Below, piece by piece: positions 57,141 through 64,000 of a stretch of DNA of 64,000 nt. Within the stretch, counting starts at the first letter, position 1; each line of letters starts with the position of its first letter. This stretch comes from Roseiarcus fermentans (GTDB taxonomy: Bacteria > Pseudomonadota > Alphaproteobacteria > Rhizobiales > Beijerinckiaceae). The stretch covers positions 1 through 64,000 of the forward strand of contig NZ_QNRK01000036.1 of NCBI RefSeq assembly GCF_003315135.1, written 5' to 3'. The notes under the pieces were generated by a model. The model did not search any database and was not told where the DNA came from. It saw nothing but the letters and a program-made list of their open reading frames with translations. The translations under genes and the position numbers were made by a program.

Positions 57141-58709
57141 CTAGCCTCGCCAGGGGAAGGTCCAGGTTTCGGTCAGGGCCTTGGGGCCCGAGCGCAGGAA
57201 AACCCTCAGGTCCGTGCTCTGGCCCGAATCGACCGCGACGTCGACGCCGGCGCGGAAGCCGCGCGTGTGGGCGTTGGGGGTGAGGAAAGTGCGCAGAATC
57301 CGGCCGTTCGAGGCGGTCGCGATCGCCTCGACTTGCGACGGGTCGCTCATGTAGAAGGGAAGATCGCCGCCGGCGAAGTCGATCAGGAACCGGGTCGCGC
57401 CCGGGGGGGGCGATTCCGGCGATCCGAGCGCCCGCGGCGAGACGCGGAAGGTGGCGACCGTCCGCCCGCCGGGGCTGAGCGCCTGATCCATGGTCAGCGC
57501 GGTGATGCGGTAGCCGTAGGTCAGCGACTTGCCGGCCTCGAGCGGGTCGTTAGGCGCCCAGGCCGCGACGACGTTGTCGTTGGTTTCGTCGTTGGTGGGC
57601 AACTCGAGCAGTTCGACCTTGCCCTCGCCCCAGTTGTCGCGCGGTTCGATCCAGTAGCTCGGCCTCAGTTCGTAGGCGAGGTCGAGGTCCTGGTAGTCGC
57701 TGAAATTCCGGTCGCGCTGAAGAAGCCCGAATCCGCGCGGATCGCGATCGAGGAACGCCGACACCGAGGGCGCGAGCGGATTGCTCAGCGGTCGCCAGAT
57801 CCACTCGCCGGCGCCGGTGTGCATGAGCAGCCCATCCGAGTCGTGCAGTTCGCTGCGGAAGTCGTCGGTGAAACGGCGGTCGTTCTTGCCGACGAAGAAC
57901 ATCGAGGAGAGCGGCGCGAGGCCGAGCGTCGGGATCGTCTTGCGGGCGAACAACGTGACGCCCGTCTCGAGATAGGTGTCCTGACCCGGCGTCAGCTCGA
58001 AACGGAAGGCGCCGGTCGCCGATTCGCCGTCGAGCAGCGCATTGATGGAGATCGTCTCCGCGTTCGGGCCCGGCGTCTCGATCCAGAACTCGCGGAAATA
58101 GGGGAACTCCTCGTTGAGTCGCCGCCCGCCGCCGATCGCGAGCCCGCGCGCCGACAGCCCGTAGCGCTGCCCGCGCCCGAGGAAGCGGAAATAGCTCGCG
58201 CCGAGAAACGCCACGACCTCGTCCCAGACATGCGGGGCGTTGATCGGAAACTTCAGGCGAAAGCCGGCGAAGCCGAGGTTGATCGGCAGGTTGGCCGAGA
58301 CCTTGTTGCGCCCGTAGTCGAACAGGTTGGTCGCATAGGGAATGGGCGCCGGAATGCCGTCGCGCAGCACGTTGATGATGACCGGACGCTTGTAGAGATG
58401 GCCGAGATGGAACAGTTCGAGCCGGAAGGTGGCGTTGAGCTGCTGGCCGAGCAGGGGCTTGTCGGACTTGAAGCGGATGTCGCGCCAGGCGTCGTAATCG
58501 AGGTTCGCGAGACCGTCGGGCAGCGGAGGAATGGTCGCGTCGTAAGGGGCGGCGGCGAGGTCGCGCGCGCGCTTGACGACGTCCTGGAAGCCGAAGGGGG
58601 TCGCCGCGCCCTGCGGCGCGGCGACCCCCTGGGCGCCGGCCGGCGTCACGGGGGCGCAGGCCAGGACGGCGGCGCCAAGGACAAGCGCGCGGCGGGACAA
58701 GTCGGGCAT
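57141..58709 (-). CDS. Periplasmic glucan biosynthesis protein (OpgG/OpgD family)
   Basis: A 522-residue MdoG-family protein. The start LSRRALVLGAAVLACAP is a twin-arginine-type signal, which favours OpgD over OpgG. Seen: FGFQDVVKRARDLAAAPYD, LDYDAWRDIRFK, FREFWIETPGPNAETI, GVTLFARKTIPTLGLAPLSSMFF, WIWRPLSNP, RNFSDYQDLDLAYELRPSYWIEP, and a C-terminal immunoglobulin-like domain. It shapes the backbone of osmoregulated periplasmic glucans. ATG 58707-58709 gives the correct signal; an upstream start at 58748 is less likely. No opgH is adjacent. Confidence 0.9.
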   Translation of the reverse strand: MPDLSRRALVLGAAVLACAPVTPAGAQGVAAPQGAATPFGFQDVVKRARDLAAAPYDATIPPLPDGLANLDYDAWRDIRFKSDKPLLGQQLNATFRLELFHLGHLYKRPVIINVLRDGIPAPIPYATNLFDYGRNKVSANLPINLGFAGFRLKFPINAPHVWDEVVAFLGASYFRFLGRGQRYGLSARGLAIGGGRRLNEEFPYFREFWIETPGPNAETISINALLDGESATGAFRFELTPGQDTYLETGVTLFARKTIPTLGLAPLSSMFFVGKNDRRFTDDFRSELHDSDGLLMHTGAGEWIWRPLSNPLAPSVSAFLDRDPRGFGLLQRDRNFSDYQDLDLAYELRPSYWIEPRDNWGEGKVELLELPTNDETNDNVVAAWAPNDPLEAGKSLTYGYRITALTMDQALSPGGRTVATFRVSPRALGSPESPPPGATRFLIDFAGGDLPFYMSDPSQVEAIATASNGRILRTFLTPNAHTRGFRAGVDVAVDSGQSTDLRVFLRSGPKALTETWTFPWRG

Positions 58710-58788
58710 GGGGGGAACTTCGGCGCAAGGAAAACGAGGCAGCCGCACCTAGCGCTTCGGCGGGGCGAAAGCAACAGGGCAAAAGGGC

Positions 58789-59400
58789 TCAATAGGGCAA
58801 CGGCGCGAGAAGGGAGTTGGGGTTGTTGACCCTGACCATGCGCGCTTCCATGCCGACCGCGAAATTCGGCGCGACCTGGTAGGTGAAGCCCATGCCGACC
58901 GTGCCGACCGCCTGCACCGCTCCGGGGCCCGAGAAGACCGTGTTGACCGCGTCGAGCGGACTCGAGCCGGAGAAGGCGGTGGGTCGCGCGAAGTCGACGC
59001 CGGCGAGCAGGTAGGGCGTGAGCTGGCCCATGCGGTAGCCGACCGTGGCCTCGCCGCCGGCGTAGGCGGTTCCCGTGAACTGGGAAAAGCCGCGCGGCGT
59101 CGACCACAGGAACGGGCCATAGCCGCTCTCGGCGCGCACGCCGACCACGACGCCGTTGGCGAAGGCGTGATCGTAGCCGATATAGCCCTCGCCGCCGGCG
59201 CCGCCTTTCCCGTGTCCGCCGCTCCAGGCGGTCACCCCGGCGCCGGCGTAGAGCCCCGACCACGGGTTCCACTCCGGGGCCGCAGGCCCGGACGACAGGG
59301 CCGGATAGGTCGAGGGGGCGGTCGGGAGGTCGGCGGCGGCAGCGGCGCCGACCGTGAGGCAGCCGAGGAGAAGGGAACCGAATGACGCGGCGATACGCAT
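58789..59400 (-). CDS. Outer-membrane beta-barrel protein (Omp25/31-like)
   Basis: A 203-residue protein with signal peptide (AASFGSLLLGCLTVGAAAAADL), a short Pro/Ser-rich linker, and repeated amphipathic strands (WSGLYAGAGVTAWSGG, EGYIGYDHAFANGVVVGVRAE, ATVGYRMGQLTPYLLAGVDF, VGMGFTYQVAPNFAVGMEARM). Typical of the small OmpA-like barrels of rhizobia and Brucella. ATG 59398-59400 is used. It is 79 bp upstream of the glucan gene and may be co-transcribed. Confidence 0.85.
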   Translation of the reverse strand: MRIAASFGSLLLGCLTVGAAAAADLPTAPSTYPALSSGPAAPEWNPWSGLYAGAGVTAWSGGHGKGGAGGEGYIGYDHAFANGVVVGVRAESGYGPFLWSTPRGFSQFTGTAYAGGEATVGYRMGQLTPYLLAGVDFARPTAFSGSSPLDAVNTVFSGPGAVQAVGTVGMGFTYQVAPNFAVGMEARMVRVNNPNSLLAPLPY

Positions 59401-59586
59401 GAGTTCCGAGCCGGTTGAAGAAGGGGCCGATGGCTGGTATTCCGGTCCGACTGCGGCCGATTCAAGGCGAACTGGCAGGCCCGGCCGAGCCAGGCCGGAC
59501 CGACAAGAATCCGTCACGTCCGCTCTGGACAAGGCGCCGGCCGGCGCCTATAAGCCCCGCACCGTCCGTCCCGTAGGGACGCCGGC

Positions 59587-59662
59587 GCCCAGGTAGCTCA
59601 GTTGGTAGAGCATGCGACTGAAAATCGCAGTGTCGGTGGTTCGATTCCGCCCCTGGGCACCA
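59587..59662 (+). tRNA. tRNA-Phe (GAA)
   Basis: Acceptor GCCCAGG / CCTGGGC, D arm GCTCAGTTGGTAGAGC, anticodon arm TGCGA-CTGAAAA-TCGCA with anticodon GAA, T arm GGTGG-TTCGATT-CCGCC, discriminator A and encoded CCA. 76 nt, all stems paired. Confidence 0.96.
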
Positions 59663-59898
59663 TCCGCCCGCCACCCCCTCACGCGCTCGCCCGGGGCCTC
59701 GCGCTGACGTCAGCGACCGCGGGGGCTCGACGGCGGCCGCGGCCGGGGGTTCCGCTCGCCGTCGAGCGGCATCCGTCGCGACATCGTCACGCGGCGGTGC
59801 GCAGCTTCGACTCCACGCCTCTCGACCCGAGAATGGACGCAGCGCGGAGGATGGCGCATCCCCTCGCCGACTGCTGCGAATTCCACTAACCAAGGCAG

Positions 59899-61608
59899 AT
59901 GGTCAAGCCCATGAACAATGACGCTCCCCGCCCCCAAGCACGAACCCGGACCGGTCTCTTCGTCACGTCGGTCCTGGGGGCCGGACTGGCCCTGGCTCCG
60001 GCGCCGGGCGCCCTGGCCCACGAGGGGGCGACGTCCGTTCTCGCGCTCGCGGCCTGCGACAACGCCGGGCTGCTGACGCAGGAGGAGATCGAGGTGTCCG
60101 GCTCCAAGGCCGCCGCCCCGGACGGCGTCGCCGAGCTCACCGCCTCGGCGCTGTGGCGGAACGTGCTGTCGCACCTACTCGTTAGCCGCGACAAGGCCAA
60201 TCCGTGCTTCGGGCACAGCGACACGAGGCTCTGGGACGCGGCCGTATCGCAGATTCCTGCCGATATCGTTGGTGTCCAGACGACCAAAGACCGCGAGAGC
60301 GCTCTGATTTATGTTGCCGGGATTCCCGACTACCTATTGGAATCGCCCCAACACTTCACCAGCTTCAAGCCCGGTAATACCTATGGGATCTTCAAGATTG
60401 ACGGCAATCCGGTCGCCGATGAGCGAAAAATACACGATCTTGCGTCAAAAGGGGCGATCGGGTTCCTGGTGAACGGAATCAGTATTTTCAACTATACTGA
60501 TACTTTCTCCTACAACGACAAGGGAGCCTGGTCCTACGAAGCCAACGTCGCGGAGGCGGCCATCGTCAATTCCGATGTCGCGCACGCGACGCCTTCGGAC
60601 ATTCCGCAGCTTCCGAAGAGCCGCGGAATCCTTCATAACCATCAGATGTCGCGCGCGCTGCTCAAGCAGCTTCAGGATCCCTACGCTCTGGGCGTGACGG
60701 ACCAGTCGAAGGTCGTGGGTTTCGCAATCGACAGCATTCCCATCTATGGACCCTTGGGCTACAGCACCAAGGACGCGTCGTCGGGCGTCAAGGTGCTGAA
60801 GAGCAGCTACGCGAAGCGAAGCTGGCTGGCGGATGACAAGTTCGGCGCCGGGCATCGCAGTTCGCTCCCGGAATGGGTGGTGCTGAACTGGGATGGAAGC
60901 AACGAAGCCGGCGCCAATCTCCTGAATTTGTTCCGGAAGCCGAAATCCGACATGCTTCTCTCCGACGCCTCGACCGCCGGCGCAGTCAGCTACGCGGGAA
61001 GCGACGCCAAGTTGGCCGCTGAAATCGCCCTGCTCGAGCAGAAGACGACGTTGCTGCGTGACGACCAAGGCTTCGTCTATTGGCAGAGCGACGTCGTGTT
61101 ACCCGACGGCCAGACGAAGTCGGTCAGAAACTACCTGCTGAAATCGTCCGATCTTTGGGGGCCCGATATCGGCCAGGAAGTGCTGCCCGCAACCTATCAG
61201 GTCGGCGACAAGGAGAAGTTTCTGTTCACGGCCGTCGTCGGCTCCTTTGCGGAGGATTACGAGTTCGTCGAGGGCTACGGAGACCTGGATTTCTTCAACG
61301 GCACGGACAGTTATATCCCGGCGCGAGGCGGGCATGCCTATCATTACGTCGCCACGTTCGGCGCCAGCGTGTCCGACGAGGGGCGGCTGTCGAGCGCCAG
61401 CTTTCCGTATTTTGTCGGCATTCAGTATCGAAGCAAACCCGATCCGTTCAACGAGGTCATGAATACCGCCGCACAGGTCAGCTATCTGAAGGACAATGCG
61501 GCCCGGCTGGAGACGATCTTCGATCTTGGGGTCGTTGGCCGCGACGACAAGAAGGCGCTCGAACGAGCCTCCGTCATCCAGACCTGGCGGCGGAAACTGA
61601 CCGAGTAG
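59899..61608 (+). CDS. YHYH-domain exported protein
   Basis: A 569-residue protein with a signal peptide (GLFVTSVLGAGLALAPAPGALAHE). Motifs of the YHYH family are visible: GFLVNGISIFN, ILHNHQMSRAL, GFAIDSIPIYGPLGY, GHAYHYVATF followed by SASFPYFVGIQY. The family is of unknown function, often secreted, sometimes near copper or methanol-oxidation genes. There seem to be two halves (residues ~110-330 and ~370-545), perhaps with metal-binding histidines. ATG 59899 or 59911. No obvious operon partners. Confidence 0.78.
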   Translation: MVKPMNNDAPRPQARTRTGLFVTSVLGAGLALAPAPGALAHEGATSVLALAACDNAGLLTQEEIEVSGSKAAAPDGVAELTASALWRNVLSHLLVSRDKANPCFGHSDTRLWDAAVSQIPADIVGVQTTKDRESALIYVAGIPDYLLESPQHFTSFKPGNTYGIFKIDGNPVADERKIHDLASKGAIGFLVNGISIFNYTDTFSYNDKGAWSYEANVAEAAIVNSDVAHATPSDIPQLPKSRGILHNHQMSRALLKQLQDPYALGVTDQSKVVGFAIDSIPIYGPLGYSTKDASSGVKVLKSSYAKRSWLADDKFGAGHRSSLPEWVVLNWDGSNEAGANLLNLFRKPKSDMLLSDASTAGAVSYAGSDAKLAAEIALLEQKTTLLRDDQGFVYWQSDVVLPDGQTKSVRNYLLKSSDLWGPDIGQEVLPATYQVGDKEKFLFTAVVGSFAEDYEFVEGYGDLDFFNGTDSYIPARGGHAYHYVATFGASVSDEGRLSSASFPYFVGIQYRSKPDPFNEVMNTAAQVSYLKDNAARLETIFDLGVVGRDDKKALERASVIQTWRRKLTE

Positions 61609-61835
61609 CCCCATCGTCCTCCCGGACAGACGCCCGGGCGCGGGCCCAGCAAGATCGACGATGATCGGGATCGTCTCGGGCGTGACCAGCCGGGATCGCG
61701 GCGCGTCGGCATATCCCTGCCGCCGGAGCCGCCCAGCGCGGAGGTCGGCGCCCGAAGGTTTGAATCGGGCGGCGGGGCCGATCCTCTCAGGAAGGACCCG
61801 AGAGGCGCTCTGATCGCGCATTGTCTGAGGCCGTC

Positions 61836-62582
61836 ATGTCCAAAGCCGTCCTGATCACCGGAGGCTCGCGCGGCATCGGCCGCGCCGTCGCGCTGCTCGC
61901 CGCCCAGCGCGGCTGGGCGGTCGGCGTCAATTACCGCGCGGACTCTCACGCCGCCGACGATGTCGTGCGGGCGATCGCGCAGTTGGGCTGCCGCGCCGTG
62001 GCGCTCAAAGGCGACGTCGCGGACGAAGCCGACGTCGCCGAGATGTTCGACGCCGCGATCCGCGCGCTCGGGCCGCTGTCGGCCGTGGTCGCCAACGCCG
62101 GCGTCGTCGCGCCAGCCGCGCGCCTGATCGACATGAGCGCCGAACGGATGCGCAGGGTGTTCGAGGTCAACGTGCTCGGGACCTTCCTCACCGCGCGGGA
62201 GGCGGCGCGGCGGATGTCCGAATCCGAAGGCGGAACGGGCGGCTCCATCGTCCTGATCTCCTCCGCCGCGTCCCGGCTCGGCTCGCCCAACCTCTATGTC
62301 GATTACGCCGCATCCAAGGGCGCAATCGACACACTGGCGCTCGGCCTGTCGAAGGAACTCGGCCCGGAGGGGATAAGGGTGAACGCGGTTCGCCCCGGTC
62401 TCGTTGAAACCGGGATTCACGCCGACAGCGGCGATCCCGAACGTGCGCGCGTTCTCGGCCGTTCGACGCCGATGGGACGCCCAGGGAGGGCCGAAGAAAT
62501 CGCGGAAGCGGTCACTTGGCTCATGAGCGACGCCGCGTCCTACGTCACCGGCGCGATTCTCGATGTCGCAGGAGGACGTTAG
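61836..62582 (+). CDS. Short-chain dehydrogenase/reductase (YgfF-like)
   Basis: A 248-residue SDR: TGGSRGIGRAVALLAA, VNYRADSHAADDVVRAI, VANAGVV, catalytic ISSAASRLGSPNLYVDYAASK, VRPGLVETGIH and C-terminal AILDVAGGR. The NYR after strand 2 suggests NADP(H). It resembles the YgfF/glucose 1-dehydrogenase-like group; the substrate is unknown. CTGAGG precedes ATG 61836, preferred over TTG 61821. Confidence 0.86.
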   Translation: MSKAVLITGGSRGIGRAVALLAAQRGWAVGVNYRADSHAADDVVRAIAQLGCRAVALKGDVADEADVAEMFDAAIRALGPLSAVVANAGVVAPAARLIDMSAERMRRVFEVNVLGTFLTAREAARRMSESEGGTGGSIVLISSAASRLGSPNLYVDYAASKGAIDTLALGLSKELGPEGIRVNAVRPGLVETGIHADSGDPERARVLGRSTPMGRPGRAEEIAEAVTWLMSDAASYVTGAILDVAGGR

Positions 62583-62920
62583 TTCGTGAACGGCAAGGCG
62601 GACAATATCGGGGGAGGAAGACTCAACGCCGTGTCTGGACCGATCGCGACGCCCCGCTCCCGCCCAGATGCGATTCGAGGTTTTCAAGCAGCGATCCGAA
62701 AGCCAAGGGGGAACGGCGGAGGCCCCCGGATCGCTGCCTCGCGTCGCCTTTTCGCGATCGCGATGGCCATGTCTAGACCCGCTCGCCAATGCCCGCATTG
62801 ATCCAGCGCAAATCAGCGCGAGAATCCGCCTCGATCTCTGACGCCGGCTCGCGACGACGCGCCACGTCGTTCGACCAAGGCCGCCCCTCTGCTTCAACTT
62901 CTGGGGAGAGGGCTTTCGTC
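62583..62920. other. Non-coding gap between convergent genes
   Basis: 338 bp between the ends of the SDR and the MAPEG gene. No gene, strong hairpin or known repeat was seen. Confidence 0.45.
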
Positions 62921-63289
62921 TCACCGGAACAGCGGCGAGACGAAGATGGCGACCGCGCAGAGCTGGCCGAGGCCGAACGCCGCCGACCGCAATGGAGCGC
63001 GGCCCGCGACATAGGCCGCCATGTGTCCAAGGCGCACGAGGACATAGACGATCGCGAGGACGTCGGCCGCCCGGCTCGGTCCGCCGACCACATGCGCGAC
63101 GATCACCGCGGCGGCGAACACCGGAAACGTCTCGAGCGCGTTGAGGTGGGCGCCGTAGGCGCGGATCGATCGTCCTGCGAGGTCGCGCACGTTGTAGCGC
63201 GGCTGGTTCGGATCGAGGCCCTTGACGAAGGAGAAAGCGACATAAGGCAAGGTCGCGGCGATCAGGATGCACCAGATGGCGATGGTCAT
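62921..63289 (-). CDS. MAPEG-family membrane protein
   Basis: A 122-residue protein with four predicted membrane helices (IAIWCILIAATLPYVAFSF, FPVFAAAVIVAHVVG, ADVLAIVYVLVRLGHMAAYV, SAAFGLGQLCAVAIFV). RAYGAHLNALETFPVFAAAV is the MAPEG signature (glutathione-using membrane enzymes in eukaryotes; role in bacteria unclear). The start at 63287-63289 is taken from the family start just before helix 1. Divergent from gyrA. Confidence 0.85.
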   Translation of the reverse strand: MTIAIWCILIAATLPYVAFSFVKGLDPNQPRYNVRDLAGRSIRAYGAHLNALETFPVFAAAVIVAHVVGGPSRAADVLAIVYVLVRLGHMAAYVAGRAPLRSAAFGLGQLCAVAIFVSPLFR

Positions 63290-63489
63290 TAAGGATGTCT
63301 CCAGGCTGCGACTCCGGCGCGGCCGACGGATATCCGCGCCGCGCGCCACCCCCCTGTCAATGATCCCCGCCCGGGAGGGCAAGCCGCTCCCTCCGACAGG
63401 CCCTCGACCCGCCGCCGCGGCAATCTCGACGTGTGGCGCCGAAGGGTGGAATCGGATAGACGGTAGCCCGTGCGAAACGAGGCAGCGAA

Positions 63490-64000
63490 TTGAGCGACAC
63501 CCGCGACGAACGATCTGGCCCTGAGCAGCAGCCGGCCGACATCAAGCCCGTTTCGATCCTCGATGAAATGAAGCGCAGCTATCTCGATTACGCGATGAGC
63601 GTGATCGTCAGCCGTGCGTTGCCGGACGTTCGCGACGGCCTCAAGCCCGTCCATCGTCGCATCCTCTATGCGATGCACGAACTGAACTTCACGCCGGACC
63701 GCCCCTACAACAAGTCTTCCCGAACAGTCGGCGACACGATGGGCAAGTACCATCCGCACGGCGACCTCGCGATCTACGACGCGCTCGTGCGCATGGCGCA
63801 GGATTTTTCCATGCGCGTGCCGCTGATCGACGGCCAGGGCAATTTCGGCTCGGTCGACGGCGACCCTCCGGCGGCTTCGCGCTACACCGAAGCGAGGCTC
63901 GACCGCAGCGCGCTCGCGCTGCTCGAGGACCTCGACAGGGACACCGTCGACTTCAAGCCGAACTACGATGAGAAGGAGGAGGAGCCGGCCGTCCTGCCGG
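63490..64000 (+). CDS. gyrA: DNA gyrase subunit A, 5' part only
   Basis: The first 170 codons of gyrA, running off the right edge. The reading frame begins at TTG 63490 (ACGAGG upstream) and is open to the end. Seen: [24 protein letters not shown]-type start, [41 protein letters not shown], and the active-site Tyr132 in AASRYTEAR that attacks DNA. The quinolone-resistance region is inside this stretch and shows GD-L-AIYDA (Leu where many sensitive bacteria have Ser or Thr/Ala at the Ser83 site). Confidence 0.95.
   Translation, partial: MSDTRDERSGPEQQPADIKPVSILDEMKRSYLDYAMSVIVSRALPDVRDGLKPVHRRILYAMHELNFTPDRPYNKSSRTVGDTMGKYHPHGDLAIYDALVRMAQDFSMRVPLIDGQGNFGSVDGDPPAASRYTEARLDRSALALLEDLDRDTVDFKPNYDEKEEEPAVLP

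Noticed and set aside
55056-58829. 1257-codon plus-strand frame
   Set aside because: It crosses the Crp gene in another frame, a repeat region, and the antisense of the Opg gene. No domain is recognisable.
59602-59889. 95-codon frame after tRNA-Phe
   Set aside because: It begins inside the tRNA gene and has no ribosome-binding site or protein-like sequence.

Overview
The window reads as chromosomal DNA of a high-GC alphaproteobacterium, most likely of the Hyphomicrobiales (rhizobial/methylotroph side). The grounds are a SAM-II riboswitch in front of metZ, an MmgR/alpha-r8-type small RNA, a FixL/FixJ-like signalling pair, the SMC next to a DsbA-like gene, the lepB-rnc-era cluster, a VOC gene divergent from a WYL regulator, and dense GC-rich palindromic intergenic repeats. 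A family-level placement cannot be made from the sequence alone.

Layout. 1-3.8 kb: start of a phenol-hydroxylase operon (dmpK, dmpL, leaving the window on the minus strand), a GntR/FCD regulator, a WYL regulator divergent from a VOC protein with a clear shared palindrome, and a meta-cleavage-type alpha/beta hydrolase. 4-6.8 kb: an unusual fused S10-S53 peptidase. 7-12 kb: an Rmf-like small protein, a bacteriophytochrome-FixL-type kinase whose chromophore pocket looks heavily altered, and a convergent FixJ-like regulator. 12.1-14.4 kb: SAM-II riboswitch plus metZ, a small exported protein and a GNAT enzyme. 14.4-17.1 kb: a patch of repeats with three decayed or altered toxin-antitoxin loci and a DUF559 endonuclease gene inside a perfect 77-bp inverted repeat. 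17.1-23.7 kb: smc, a DsbA-like protein, a PEP-CTERM protein and a small exported protein.

23.8-29.3 kb: a five-gene minus-strand ABC exporter operon (HlyD adaptor, two ATPases, two ABC-2 permeases) with two hairpin repeats lodged between its genes. 29.5-34.5 kb: a FitAB/VapBC-like pair, a 3-hydroxyisobutyrate dehydrogenase-like enzyme, two Gly/Trp/His-rich exported paralogs, anmK carrying an in-frame palindromic element, and an SDR. 35-37 kb: a HEAT-repeat protein with an unrecognised N-terminal region and an AT-rich C-terminal half, followed by a 1.8-kb repeat-rich stretch holding an array of MITE-like elements. 38.8-45.9 kb: SDR, a hypothetical protein, a GlcD/Dld-type dehydrogenase, the MmgR-like sRNA, a transglutaminase-like protein, an orphan GroES, and a YqjI/YqjH-like PadR-flavin reductase pair.

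46-48.7 kb: a Tox-REase-5 toxin and its immunity gene, bracketed by a duplicated block that contains the immunity 3' end and the 3' end of tRNA-Glu. 48.9-55.8 kb: quinone oxidoreductase, lepB-rnc-era, pobA with an intradiol dioxygenase, and a Crp-type regulator. 55.8-57 kb: repeats with another MITE copy. 57.1-64 kb: an Opg periplasmic glucan protein, an outer-membrane barrel, tRNA-Phe, a YHYH-domain protein, an SDR, a MAPEG protein and the 5' end of gyrA. Aromatic catabolism at both ends (phenol hydroxylase, ring-fission hydrolase, pobA, intradiol dioxygenase) is the main metabolic theme. The accessory theme is repeated insertion of palindromic elements and decaying toxin modules.
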